This document shows, piece by piece, positions 1 to 8,167 of a DNA stretch of 64,000 nucleotides; position 1 is the first letter of the stretch; every line of letters starts with the position of its first letter. The notes beneath the pieces were generated by a model. The model made no database searches. It worked only from the letters and a program-made list of their open reading frames with translations, and was not told where the DNA came from. Position numbers and translations under genes: made by a program. The stretch is from positions 124,001 through 188,000 of the forward strand of contig NZ_PYWK01000004.1 of the NCBI RefSeq assembly GCF_003049645.1. The letters are read 5' to 3'. The DNA comes from Metasolibacillus fluoroglycofenilyticus. GTDB lineage: Bacteria; Bacillota; Bacilli; Bacillales_A; Planococcaceae.

Positions 1-1031
1 TGAACAGATCTAAGTGTTTGTAATTTATCAATCAATTCTGCCGCTAAACTATCTTCATCTTTATATCTAAGTCCATCTACAATTTCTAAAAAGCGTTGGG
101 TAGCTTCCTTTTTATATACTTGAGCATTTTTTCTGTATAAACCAAATTTAGAACCTATTCGGTACTTTACTTCATCTTCAATTCCAACCCAAATCGGTTT
201 CGCTAACAGCTCAATGTTGTCTTTTACGAAATCATCTTGTCGTTCATCACAATATAGTCCATAAAGCGTTAAGATAAAGTCATTAATTCTTTCTTGGGGT
301 TGTTTTAATAAATCTTGAGCTATTACAGTAATATCTTCTTCTGGAATTACAGTCTTACGAATGTTATCTAATAAAGTTTTAATTTGAATTACTGACGTAT
401 CAGGTTCTGCGATTATTGCATGTTTTAAACAATGTTCTAATAAAGAAAGCATTTCTGTACCTGTAACATCGTTCTGATTAGGGTGTGCAGAGCTTGCATG
501 ATTTCTTAAATAATTTACATGCTCTAACCTATTAAAATTTATATCGCTTAACAAACCAATACGTCTGCAAATCTCTAACAAATCATGATCCGAAATATTT
601 TCAAAATCATCGAATGTATTTAAGTTTTTATACCTGTTATTTAATGTTCCAGCAATTGAATAAAAGTATTGCAAATCAAAATTATTAACCATATTTCTCA
701 AAGCATTGATTGTTTCATTCCATAAAAAGTTTAAAGCACCGTCAAATAAGCCAACTGTTATTGCTACAGTAAACTTTGATAAGTACATTGCCTTAGATCG
801 TTCTGACATAGGTAAAATATCTAGTGTTGATTCTAAAGCAAAAATTACTTTTCTTCTTTCTTCAATCGGTACTAAAACATCTTCTGTGGGCAACCCAATG
901 TAATTCAACATATCTGCTAATGGTTGATTTAATGTTGCAACAGAAGTATCAATTGAATTTGGGGTGTAGCCTTCTTGTATGATATTAAAATTTGATACAG
1001 GTGCATATTGTAATTCTTTCTTCCCAGTCAA
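1..1031 (-). CDS. Partial protein with HEPN-like R-x6-H motif, 3' end beyond the window
   Basis: The frame is open from a TTG at 1031 to the left edge, about 343 codons with no stop. The start is chosen because GGAGG lies seven bases upstream; the nearby ATG at 1035 is in another frame and stops soon. The protein is mostly helical and soluble. Around 481-510 it reads LRNHASSAHP, which fits the R-x(4-6)-H active-site pattern of HEPN RNases, in a context (EHVNYLRNH) common in HEPN-like proteins of defence loci. No other domain was recognised. A HEPN role is inference from one motif. The gene faces the same way as the rest of the accessory block. Confidence 0.6.
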   Translation of the reverse strand, partial: MTGKKELQYAPVSNFNIIQEGYTPNSIDTSVATLNQPLADMLNYIGLPTEDVLVPIEERRKVIFALESTLDILPMSERSKAMYLSKFTVAITVGLFDGALNFLWNETINALRNMVNNFDLQYFYSIAGTLNNRYKNLNTFDDFENISDHDLLEICRRIGLLSDINFNRLEHVNYLRNHASSAHPNQNDVTGTEMLSLLEHCLKHAIIAEPDTSVIQIKTLLDNIRKTVIPEEDITVIAQDLLKQPQERINDFILTLYGLYCDERQDDFVKDNIELLAKPIWVGIEDEVKYRIGSKFGLYRKNAQVYKKEATQRFLEIVDGLRYKDEDSLAAELIDKLQTLRSV

Positions 1032-1101
1032 ACATAACCCTCCAAACGCATTTTTTACTACTATTCTACAACAATATTACCAATTTATATAGTTATTAGA
1101 A

Positions 1102-1143
1102 CTAAAAAGAGCAGATAAGTCATCTACTAATGATCTATCTGCT
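1102..1143 (-). terminator. Terminator downstream of the lipoprotein gene
   Basis: AGCAGATA at 1110-1117 pairs with TATCTGCT at 1136-1143. Read on the minus strand the hairpin is followed by CTTTTTAG. It lies about 180 bases past the stop of the gene ending at 1326. Confidence 0.6.
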
Positions 1144-1325
1144 TCATACGCTGTTAAATAATCTAACACCGTATTATTGAATTGTATTTAAATGCTATCG
1201 ACCTCATGTTGTTCATTCAAGGTTACATCTTTAATAATTAGAGTAACTAAATATTTTTACTATCTTTGTATCATTAGCTTTATTGAATACTGGCTTTCAT
1301 TGCAAAATTCTACAATATGAGCCTT

Positions 1326-2264
1326 TTATTTAACCACATAAGTATCTGAATACTTATAATAAACTTGCCTTGAATTTTCATAAATCTTACCTGAATAAGA
1401 ATCCACTCGATAAAGCTCTATTCTCCTACCATCTGGTGAAAATTCAATAGTTTGAATATCCCATTGTTTTTTATCACTATACGTATTAATATCTGAAATT
1501 TCAATAGTATTGAAATTAGTTATTTTGTAATCTCTTACTAAACCATTAATTGTACCGTTGAAGGAATCCGTAACAAATTTATTCTCAGTAAAATAGACTA
1601 AATCCGAGTAATCCTCCATCAACATATCTTCTTCGCTTACCCAAGAACCTACAATCATTTTTTTTACTTCCTCAGTTGTAAACAGTGGTGTAGTATCTAA
1701 TGTACTGTAACCAATGAAGTCAACTGGACTGTTAAAATCACTACTTGTAAAGTAAACGCTATTTGTTATATTTTCGTTTATCACTGTATCATAAACCAAT
1801 TCAAAGAATTCCCCACTCTCTGCAATTCCCTCTTTTGTTGGTTTACCCAACTTTTGTCTAACATCGTCTAGCGTATTGCCAATCATTATTCCATTAAATA
1901 AATAAGCATCATTACTTATCTCTAGGCTTTCTAATTTTTGAGAGCTATTTAATGAAACAGACAAGCCATCATAGCTTAAACTTTGACCATCTTCCCATTC
2001 ATATAAATCCTGAGGTTGCCCAAGTAACGCTATGATTCCTTCTTTATCTAATGAAACTATTTCATGTAAATCTAACGGATTATTTCTTTTTGGTTCCTCA
2101 TTTTTAGATGTAACTTCTTCATTCGCTACTTCATTTTTATTTTCAGGAGATATTTCATTAGTAACTTCTCCATTCACATCATCGGCTTCATTATTAGCAT
2201 TGCTACAGCCAGAAATAATGAAAGCAAAAGTAATCGGTAATAACATTTTTCTAAAAAACTTCAA
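1326..2264 (-). CDS. Putative lipoprotein of unknown function
   Basis: The product is about 312 residues. A TTG start at 2264 is preferred because AAGGGATGG stands six bases upstream and it gives a compact lipoprotein signal (LKFFRKMLLPITF... then FIISGC, lipobox Cys at about 20). The in-frame ATG at 2282 has no ribosome binding site. A low-complexity Asn/Glu-rich linker follows the Cys, then two stretches typical of small secreted Bacillus lipoproteins, including GNTLDDVRQKLGKPTKE. The last 100 residues are rich in beta-type sequence. It should be anchored to the outer face of the membrane. I do not recognise a specific function. It is followed by its own terminator. Confidence 0.75.
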   Translation of the reverse strand: MKFFRKMLLPITFAFIISGCSNANNEADDVNGEVTNEISPENKNEVANEEVTSKNEEPKRNNPLDLHEIVSLDKEGIIALLGQPQDLYEWEDGQSLSYDGLSVSLNSSQKLESLEISNDAYLFNGIMIGNTLDDVRQKLGKPTKEGIAESGEFFELVYDTVINENITNSVYFTSSDFNSPVDFIGYSTLDTTPLFTTEEVKKMIVGSWVSEEDMLMEDYSDLVYFTENKFVTDSFNGTINGLVRDYKITNFNTIEISDINTYSDKKQWDIQTIEFSPDGRRIELYRVDSYSGKIYENSRQVYYKYSDTYVVK

Positions 2265-2332
2265 GTAAATCCATCCCTTCATGTACGGTTTATAAATTCA
2301 ATCATCTTAGAGTTTTTAATGATCGTATTAAA

Positions 2333-2378
2333 TTAAAAAGCTGTGAAATCAAAGCCTGACCTTGATATCACAGCTTTA
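2333..2378 (-). terminator. Terminator of the 68-aa / zinc-finger gene pair
   Basis: AAAGCTGTGAAATCAAAG at 2337-2354 pairs with the arm ending at 2377. On the minus strand the stem is followed by CTTTTTAATTT. It lies just after the stop of the Cys-rich gene at 2393. Confidence 0.8.
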
Positions 2379-2392
2379 TATAAATTCGTAAT

Positions 2393-2551
2393 CTACTTAG
2401 TACATTTTTTACATATCTGTCCCTTGAAACATGTATTGCAGGAGAAATGATCACATGCTGTGCAGGTTCTTAACTCAGAAACAAATTTCTTTTTTAGACA
2501 GCATCTGCATTTAGCATGTCCGCTTTCATTGAGCTGATTAGAATTGACCAT
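2393..2551 (-). CDS. Small Cys-rich protein with a cross-brace-like zinc finger pattern
   Basis: This is a 52-residue ORF with ATG at 2551, preceded by GGAGGAAGA at good spacing and followed by a strong terminator, so I regard it as a real gene. It has nine cysteines: C15, C17, C18, C30, C33, C38, C41, C47 and C50. These form four CxxC pairs spaced C-x2-C-x11-C-x2-C-x4-C-x2-C-x5-C-x2-C, like the eight-ligand treble-clef fingers of the FYVE/RING type, but very short. It follows the 68-aa gene at 2569 closely and probably shares its transcript. Zinc binding is inference from the Cys pattern; the function is unknown. Confidence 0.7.
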   Translation of the reverse strand: MVNSNQLNESGHAKCRCCLKKKFVSELRTCTACDHFSCNTCFKGQICKKCTK

Positions 2552-2568
2552 CGTTCTTCCTCCTGCAA

Positions 2569-2775
2569 TTAATATCCACGTTGTTTTAATACCATTCTTG
2601 CAGCTGTTCTTCTGTTTTTAGCAGTTGTTGAATTGCCCGCAGATGTATCAGTAGCAATCCTTTTCAGCTCTTCATCAGAATAAAATTCTAACCTCTCCAT
2701 CTCAGCTTTCATGCTGTCCTGCTTATCTCTAAGATTGTTAAGACCTTTGTTCATCATATCTCCGAAAAATGACAT
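2569..2775 (-). CDS. Small charged protein of unknown function (68 aa)
   Basis: Start ATG 2775 is chosen because GGGGGAAG lies just upstream; the further upstream ATG at 2802 has no site. The N-terminus is amphipathic (MSFFGDMMNKGLNNL), followed by a Lys/Glu-rich helical stretch likely to form a coiled coil, and a basic C-terminus (RRTAARMVLKQRGY). There is no signal peptide or membrane segment. It lies 18 bases ahead of the Cys-rich gene at 2551, so the two probably form a small operon. No family recognised. Confidence 0.65.
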   Translation of the reverse strand: MSFFGDMMNKGLNNLRDKQDSMKAEMERLEFYSDEELKRIATDTSAGNSTTAKNRRTAARMVLKQRGY

Positions 2776-2823
2776 ATAACTTCCCCCAATTTTATTTTTC
2801 ACTGCCTAACCTACTAAAAAGCA

Positions 2824-3102
2824 TTATCTTATTGTGCCTTTATATGAGTTTCTTTTTAGTATTTTCATAATCCAGCTATAAGAATAATCATATTTCCGTG
2901 CTAACTCTTTAGCATTTGTCCCATCAAATTCTTTAATAATTTGCTCGTGCAAAAATTCTTCTGCTAACAGTCGCTTAGGAAAGGTAACATATTGCCCAGC
3001 GAAATAGTTGTATACGCATAACGTATTTTTATAGCCAATTAACTCAACAAAATCTTTATATGCTCCATTGAAACAAGAACTATCTAACGTGCTTTTATCT
3101 AT
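2824..3102 (-). CDS. Mor-type transcription activator-like ORF lacking a standard start codon
   Basis: The frame encodes about 92 residues closely resembling the Mor (Mu middle operon regulator) family: a central FAGQYVTFPKRLLAEEF region in place of the family's GG-x-x-IYIPK, then EFDGTNAKELARKYDYSYSW, a helix-turn-helix of the family's usual form. Upstream the frame meets a TAA at 3126-3124 and contains no ATG, GTG or TTG before the domain. A strong GGGGGGG-AG sequence stands six bases before an ATA codon at 3102, so either AUA is the start, the start has mutated, or the run of seven C at 3111-3117 hides a frameshift. With six C an upstream ATG at 3160 would come into frame. It lies just downstream of the recombinase gene. 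Confidence 0.55.
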   Translation of the reverse strand: MDKSTLDSSCFNGAYKDFVELIGYKNTLCVYNYFAGQYVTFPKRLLAEEFLHEQIIKEFDGTNAKELARKYDYSYSWIMKILKRNSYKGTIR

Positions 3103-3208
3103 CGCTTTCTCCCCCCCTATATTTTATTTTCAATATGCCATTTTTCCATTCGATAATCATTTCTATTATCAAATGGACTATCCTAACTAAAAGCCACTTA
3201 TAGCGGTA

Positions 3209-4837
3209 TCAAATAGCTACTAAAACAGAAAAAGGAGCTGGAGAAGTGTCCTCAGACACCTCTCCAACTCCTAATTTCAACTCTTGTAACACATCGTTAT
3301 TCAACATGATTTGGATGCTTTCAATCTTACGTGTTTCGTCAATAGTAACTTGGTGTATCAACAAATGTAACAGTCGTTTGCGTTGCTCTCTTGTAAGAGA
3401 TTGTTTAAATGCTTCATCGAAATTTCCGAATATGACTTTTACCTGTTCATACGTTATTTCTGTAATTGTTGCTCCTCGTAGTTGCTCCTTCAATGGTTCC
3501 ATAACAATTTTTATTTCATTCATCTGTTGTTTAATAGCTTGGGATTTTTCTATATAATCAGCTTTGGTTATCAACTCATCCATATAGGCTTCCCACGTTT
3601 TCTCTAGTTTTCGATTCAACAACACTAATTCATTTTCGCAACGATCATTCTCTTTTTGGATAGGTTCATACATAGATGATTGCTTATCATTAATGCCTAC
3701 CACTAATTCGTTAATTAACTGCTCATTGTGAAGTAACTCCGCAATTTTATTCAGAACATAAGGGTCAGCATAATCGGTTCGTACACCATTGGAACGACAA
3801 GCATTCGTCCCTTTATTTTTCCATGCGCCACATACATAGTATTCTAGGACTCTTTTTTCACCCGACTTGGTACGGTTGGTTGTACGACCTACAACCATTC
3901 CTGCCCCACATTGCGGACATCGCATAATGCCTGTTAACGGAAACTCACCATCATGAATTCGATTAGGTTTACATGTACGTTCCTTATAAACCTTTTGAGC
4001 AATTTGCCATGTTTCTTCAGAAATAATTGCTTCATGACACCCTTGTACAATGACGGGGTCAGGATTAATATTATTCCGTCTTTTTTCATTCCAATCTCTA
4101 CGTACGTTATACCGAATATAACCAGCATAGACAGGGTTCGTTACAATTGTCTTTATTGCATTGAGAGAAAATGTTTTGTTCTTCTTTGTACGATATCCAG
4201 CTCGGTTAATAAAGTTTGCGATAGCTTTATACCCTTGCCCTGTTGTGTACATGTGAAAAATAGTACGAATAATATGGGCTTCACGCTCATTTATTACAAG
4301 AGCTGTGTTTTTCCGTTTTTTATTTTCCCCGTCTACTTCAAGCACATCATAACCAAGAATGTGACCGCCATTCCATTTGCCTTCTTTTGCACGTGCAATC
4401 ATACCCATTTTTACATTTTCAGCAATATTATTTCGCTCATATTCTGCAATGGCAGCCATCATTTGAAATTGAAGCTTACCTGTTGGTGTTTCTGTTTCAT
4501 ACTTTTCAGTGTACGAACGAAATGCAATGTTCTTACTATTAAATTTCTCCACCATGTTCATTAAGTCCACACTTTTACGAGCTAGTCGATTCATTTTCCA
4601 AACGAAAACGACATCAAACTTTTTTTCATCTGCATCTGCTAATAAACGTTGAACTGCTGGACGAGCAGTGATATTTTTCCCACTAATCCCACGGTCGATA
4701 TATTCATCATAAATGGTGTAGCCTTCTCGCTCACAATATTCCCGTAATACTCGGATTTGTTCGTCTATACTATAGCCTTCTTCTGCCTGTTCGGTCGTAG
4801 ATACACGAGCATAAATTGCTACCTGTTTACTTGTCAC
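3209..4837 (-). CDS. Ccr-type large serine recombinase
   Basis: The product is 542 residues from a GTG at 4837. That start is chosen because GGGAGGA lies eight bases before it and the catalytic domain begins at once. The N-terminal resolvase domain shows IYARVST with the nucleophilic serine, then a conserved stretch with YIDRGISGKN, FVWKMNRLAR and YERNNIAENV. A recombinase domain follows (GQGYKAIANFINRAGY), then a zinc ribbon with CPQCGAGM and a later Cys pair, and a C-terminal coiled coil. Length, zinc-ribbon context and genome position match the Ccr integrases of SCC elements, which cut and join at the 3' end of rlmH. It should excise and insert this block. Assignment to CcrA, B or C type is not possible by eye. 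Confidence 0.9.
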   Translation of the reverse strand: MTSKQVAIYARVSTTEQAEEGYSIDEQIRVLREYCEREGYTIYDEYIDRGISGKNITARPAVQRLLADADEKKFDVVFVWKMNRLARKSVDLMNMVEKFNSKNIAFRSYTEKYETETPTGKLQFQMMAAIAEYERNNIAENVKMGMIARAKEGKWNGGHILGYDVLEVDGENKKRKNTALVINEREAHIIRTIFHMYTTGQGYKAIANFINRAGYRTKKNKTFSLNAIKTIVTNPVYAGYIRYNVRRDWNEKRRNNINPDPVIVQGCHEAIISEETWQIAQKVYKERTCKPNRIHDGEFPLTGIMRCPQCGAGMVVGRTTNRTKSGEKRVLEYYVCGAWKNKGTNACRSNGVRTDYADPYVLNKIAELLHNEQLINELVVGINDKQSSMYEPIQKENDRCENELVLLNRKLEKTWEAYMDELITKADYIEKSQAIKQQMNEIKIVMEPLKEQLRGATITEITYEQVKVIFGNFDEAFKQSLTREQRKRLLHLLIHQVTIDETRKIESIQIMLNNDVLQELKLGVGEVSEDTSPAPFSVLVAI

Positions 4838-4922
4838 CTCCTTGCTCCTCCCTTCCCTGTAGAATGTATTGCTCACACATTTCAGCGAGTATGAGAATGA
4901 GTTCTTTGGATTCTTGTTCCAT
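4827..4922 (-). CDS. Short ORF overlapping and preceding the recombinase gene (31 aa)
   Basis: ATG at 4922 has GGAGGG six bases upstream. The ORF runs for 31 codons and its TAA at 4829-4827 lies within the first codons of the recombinase gene in another frame, so translation is probably coupled. The peptide is acidic and helical (MEQESKELILILAEMCEQ..., ending REEQGGDK). The recombinase ribosome binding site lies inside it. It may be a leader that sets recombinase output, or a small partner protein. No homology recognised. Confidence 0.5.
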   Translation of the reverse strand: MEQESKELILILAEMCEQYILQGREEQGGDK

Positions 4923-5042
4923 AATATCCCTCCATCTAATATCATTCACGGTTATAATATCTATTTATAGTCGGATTCGTTAGCGGTTAAAGGATAGTAA
5001 GCGCTAAATTGGCCCCTACTACCTTTTGAATATTCCTTCTCG

Positions 5043-5546
5043 TTAACATTTATTTAAGCCGATTACCTCAATCTCATTTTTATTACCAAAGCATAATGCA
5101 TTAAATTCAGGTGAGAAATTGAGCGCTTCATTCGGTAAACCTGAAATACACTCGGCTGGATCATCTAATAAAAATCCTTCTTGCAATACAAACGAGAAAA
5201 ATGGTGATTCATTTTGCTCTAAAAAAGAAACAAACTCAAGCATTAATTGTACATATTGCTTCTGACTTGTGACTACTTGATGTTCTTTGGCATACCAAAC
5301 AACCTCCCAGCTATAACCATTATCAACAAATAAATGATGTGGTCGCACAGGTAATTGCGATAAGTGATTTAATACAAACTCCAGCTCTTTTGATGCTTCT
5401 GGTAAATATAAATGTGTATTGAATGTAACGTAAGCCGCTAAACGATATAAGGAATGCTCTCCATCATAATGGTCTTCTCGCATATCCGCATCATATATCA
5501 AGTGAAGTACCGTATCTGTATAGTCAGTTGTGTTTGTAAGATTCAT
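5043..5546 (-). CDS. Hypothetical cytosolic protein (167 aa)
   Basis: ATG 5546 has AAAGGAGAA nine bases upstream. The protein is acidic, rich in aromatic residues, and lacks a signal or membrane segment. It shows VRPHHLFVDNGYSWEVVWYAKEHQ in its middle (split here: VRPHHLFVDNG / YSWEVVWYAK). I do not recognise a family. Its position between the Cch-type gene and the recombinase fits an SCC-type core gene. It may be transcribed from its own promoter, because repeated CCCGTAA motifs lie just upstream at 5597-5666. Confidence 0.65.
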   Translation of the reverse strand: MNLTNTTDYTDTVLHLIYDADMREDHYDGEHSLYRLAAYVTFNTHLYLPEASKELEFVLNHLSQLPVRPHHLFVDNGYSWEVVWYAKEHQVVTSQKQYVQLMLEFVSFLEQNESPFFSFVLQEGFLLDDPAECISGLPNEALNFSPEFNALCFGNKNEIEVIGLNKC

Positions 5547-5596
5547 CGTTTATTCTCCTTTTTTGTATCAGCTAAATTTGCTGCGTGATTGATTTT

Positions 5597-5666
5597 CCCG
5601 TAAACCCGTAATTTGATGGGGCAATTTCCTTTTGATTTACCTATCAAAACAACGGATTTACGGGTT
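5597..5666. repeat. CCCGTAA iteron-like motifs, left of the helicase gene
   Basis: CCCGTAAACCCGTAATTT lies at 5597-5614 and an inverted copy TTACGGGTT at 5658-5666. A matching inverted pair occurs at 7986-8006 on the other side of the helicase gene. Short repeats of this kind next to a replication gene suggest protein-binding iterons. This is inference. Confidence 0.45.
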
Positions 5667-5674
5667 AAATATTT

Positions 5675-7327
5675 TCATTCAATGTTTGATGTCAATATCG
5701 TAGCAACAGGTACTTTGAAACTATAAGTAACAATCTTACTACCATCAGCAGTAGGGATACGTTTATAATTTCGATCTTGCTCACGTAAATAAAATGGAGC
5801 ATCCTTTAAGCTTTCTTCGACTACCTTGATATTTGTTGCAAACGGTTGAATTAATTTCTCGAAAGCTTGAGGATAGTATGACACTTCATAATAGCCTCTA
5901 CGTTTGCTAATCTTCCCCTTGCATTCACCTGTTGGGTGAAATTTACCGAAAATAAAACTATTAATTGTTACTGGTACATCTTTTAATACAGCATCATAAA
6001 CAGTTTTCGCTATATTTCTTTCATTTGCTAGAGCAGATTCTACATTATTGATTAGCTTAACTACCTCTTTAAGATTAAACTTTAAATTAAGCGGCTCTTG
6101 AGCTAACTCTAATCCTGTTAATATCGCTGCATATCGTTGAATAACTCGATCACTATATTCGGATTCTGGGAGGGTCTTTTTAAATTTTTCCATCCATTTT
6201 TTATAAGTATTGGGGATGATTTACCAATTTTTCGACAATTTTCGAGCAAATCGAATGCCTGCACCACCATAATTATTAGCTATAACGCTTTTAATGGTGT
6301 CTGCTTGTGCTGCGGAATCCGTCCACTGTATATCAGCAAATTCCTGCATTCGGACATATAAGCCACCATTTTTATTCGTATTTTCTAATACACTACTTTC
6401 ACCTGTTGTAATAAGAGTAGTTGCCCACTCACTCTTCTCAGCAAGGTCACCTGTTTTAGTTGATCGTTCCTTGTCACCGCCTTCCGCAAGGCGATAGATA
6501 ACATTTGTAAAATCTTTAATTTCAGACATGGAAGTTTCGTCTAGCAACAAAGCTACACCATTATTTTTTCCTAATCTTTTCATCATCGCATTTGCAGTAG
6601 CATTCCAGCTTTGAAACAGTCCTTTTTCACCTTTGGTAGGACGACCCCAAACAGAAACTGCTAATGCCCCTGCTGTGGTTTTGCCTGTAGTTGAACGACC
6701 AACTAAATGAAAAATGGCAGTATCAACTGATTCACCTGTCCGTTTCAAATAACCAATGATAATTGATGAAAGACCTAATCCTAAAGCAAGTGTCAAATTA
6801 GGTGAAGGAATCACTTGCTTTTTGACCATCCTCTGCCACTCACGTACACTTCCCTCTACAGCTACATTGAAATCACAGTTTTGTTGATCCCATTTAAATG
6901 CCTGTTTCTCAGCAGCAATCGGTCTACTTAAACCAAACACAATCTGTTCCTTACGAATCATTGAAGATGTTGGTAAAAAACCGATGTGCGTATATGTTTT
7001 CCTAGAAGTAAGCGTTTGATATTGCTCAATCAAGTATTCATTCAATATCGATTTATGAGCCTGCTGAATTAAGAAGCCAAATTGACTTACTAATTTGATT
7101 TTCTTCTCCTCGAATTCCTCTGTTGTAAAGATTTCACATTGTAAATTACCATTTATAGCAAATGCTAATACAATAAAACCTTTACCGTCCTTTACTTCTT
7201 GGAGACGCTCATCCACATACACGACATCTGACAACTTTTGATGGTCATAGTTAAAAACCCCTTGTTTTGTTACATACACATCAGCGTATTTAATGGTTTG
7301 ACCAGCCTTTAATTCTTCCCACATCAT
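5675..7327 (-). pseudogene. DUF927 (Cch-type) helicase gene interrupted by one in-frame stop
   Basis: Two ORFs lie in the same frame: 7327-6221 (368 aa) and 6193-5675 (172 aa). Only a TAA at 6223-6221 and nine further codons separate them, and the second part has no ribosome binding site, so this was one protein of about 550 residues. The first part holds a Walker A (GRSTTGKTTAG, about residues 218-228), a Walker B-like ALLLDETS and a sensor region with TLITTGESS, the DUF927 arrangement. In SCC elements the DUF927 protein Cch is an MCM-like AAA+ helicase thought to support element replication. The N-terminal start has AGGAGGTG upstream. Unless the stop is read through, the protein loses its C-terminal domain. 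Confidence 0.8.
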
Positions 7328-7451
7328 CTCTCACCTCCTATTTCAATTGATTTTTTACCACTATTTATTAGTAGTAATTGATAATGACTAAAACTGTAGA
7401 TTGAGACATGCTTCTTCCACTGAACGAAACTAGGAATGACGGTTTTGACAA

Positions 7452-7526
7452 CAAAAAAAGCCCAAACATAACAACAGCTAAATTGACCTAATAAAAGGCA
7501 ATAGCTATTTGTTATGCTTAGGCTTT
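7452..7526 (-). terminator. Long hairpin terminator upstream of the helicase gene
   Basis: The left arm 7457-7480 pairs over most of its length with the right arm 7502-7526 (for example CATAACA with TGTTATG, AAAGCC with GGCTTT). The minus-strand transcript ends in a run of seven T. It marks the end of a small transcript coming from the right. Confidence 0.7.
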
Positions 7527-7610
7527 CTGATACAATCGCTTAACTTGACTGTAGGGCAGAGAAGAATCAACTTTGCGCATGACATAATGTCGGCAAAACT
7601 TCCTGTACAT
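7518..7610 (-). CDS. Possible small basic peptide (30 aa)
   Basis: ATG 7610 to TAA 7520-7518. The peptide is strongly basic (MYRKFCRHYVMRKVD then ...QVKRLYQKA), and its stop lies within the terminator stem at 7502-7526, as is usual for the last gene of a transcript. No clear ribosome binding site and an in-frame stop just upstream make it doubtful. It could be the tail of a decayed gene. Confidence 0.25.
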   Translation of the reverse strand: MYRKFCRHYVMRKVDSSLPYSQVKRLYQKA

Positions 7611-7733
7611 ATCATTTTATCTAGTTAGTATTCGTTAAAAAAGTAGCTTATTCTCACTACAATTCATCATCTGTTCCAACGTTAGTTGGTAGCTATAATA
7701 TATAATAACAATAATTATTTTTCAATCTAAAAA

Positions 7734-7816
7734 ACCTAAAAACCTTTTACTCTAAGCAATCATATAACTATACCGAATAATATAAATTATATTAAAATAT
7801 ATTTATTTTATATTCG
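7734..7816. other. AT-rich tract in a non-coding stretch of the element
   Basis: The roughly 430-bp stretch 7611-8040 holds no ORF I can support. Its centre is almost pure A and T (for example TAATATAAATTATATT), next to the CCCGTAA-type motifs at 7986 and 5.4-8 kb from other element genes. A role as an unwinding region of an element origin is possible; it is inference only. Confidence 0.35.
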
Positions 7817-7985
7817 TTCGGCTAAAGCCCAGCATGTCCTATCGGTAGAGAGGATTGCTATTTTTTCAACCGTCTATTTACTATACAGTTAAAAGCAAAT
7901 ATTGTGTCTAAAATGTGAACGTAAATTATTTATTCCCTATTGCTATTCCCACGTAAATCAGAGAAAAAAATTGCTATCTACTGTA

Positions 7986-8006
7986 AATTACGGGTTTTCG
8001 GGTTTT
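7986..8006. repeat. Inverted CCCGTAA-type motif pair, right of the helicase gene
   Basis: AATTACGGGTTTTCGGGTTT here is, as its reverse complement, close to the sequence at 5594-5614 (about 17 of 21 bases). The two copies face each other across the DUF927 gene. Confidence 0.45.
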
Positions 8007-8041
8007 GGCTAACTTATATGATTAAACGAACCTCCTCTGTA

Positions 8042-8081
8042 CAAAAAAATAACTAGCAGCGAATGAATCTACTGCTAGTTA
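8042..8081 (-). terminator. Strong terminator of the 26-aa peptide gene
   Basis: TAACTAGCAG at 8050-8059 pairs perfectly with CTGCTAGTTA at 8072-8081. On the minus strand the hairpin is followed by seven T. It starts six bases after the stop of the peptide gene. Confidence 0.85.
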
Positions 8082-8086
8082 CATAA

Positions 8087-8167
8087 TCATTTATGCTCGT
8101 TAATAATCTCTCTTGCCACCTCAGTTGCAACAGCTATTACAACCGCTCCGATTACTTTATCCCACAT
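8087..8167 (-). CDS. Small hydrophobic peptide (26 aa)
   Basis: ATG 8167 is preceded by GGAGGAGGTG at seven bases, and the TGA is followed directly by a perfect terminator, so this looks like a complete, expressed small gene. The peptide begins MWDKVIGAVVIAVATE and ends VAREIINEHK: a hydrophobic, probably amphipathic helix followed by a charged tail. Such peptides can be membrane-active modulins, type I toxins or small membrane regulators. SCCmec elements of staphylococci also carry a small amphipathic peptide gene (psm-mec), but no sequence match is claimed. No antitoxin RNA was identified. Confidence 0.55.
   Translation of the reverse strand: MWDKVIGAVVIAVATEVAREIINEHK

Noticed and set aside
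1330..1370. TACTTATAATAA as an att copy
   Set aside because: It lies inside the lipoprotein coding region and lacks the rest of the att sequence; likely chance.
3953..4564. 203-codon plus-strand ORF
   Set aside because: It lies entirely antisense to the recombinase gene, has no ribosome binding site and reads as low-complexity Cys/Phe-rich sequence.
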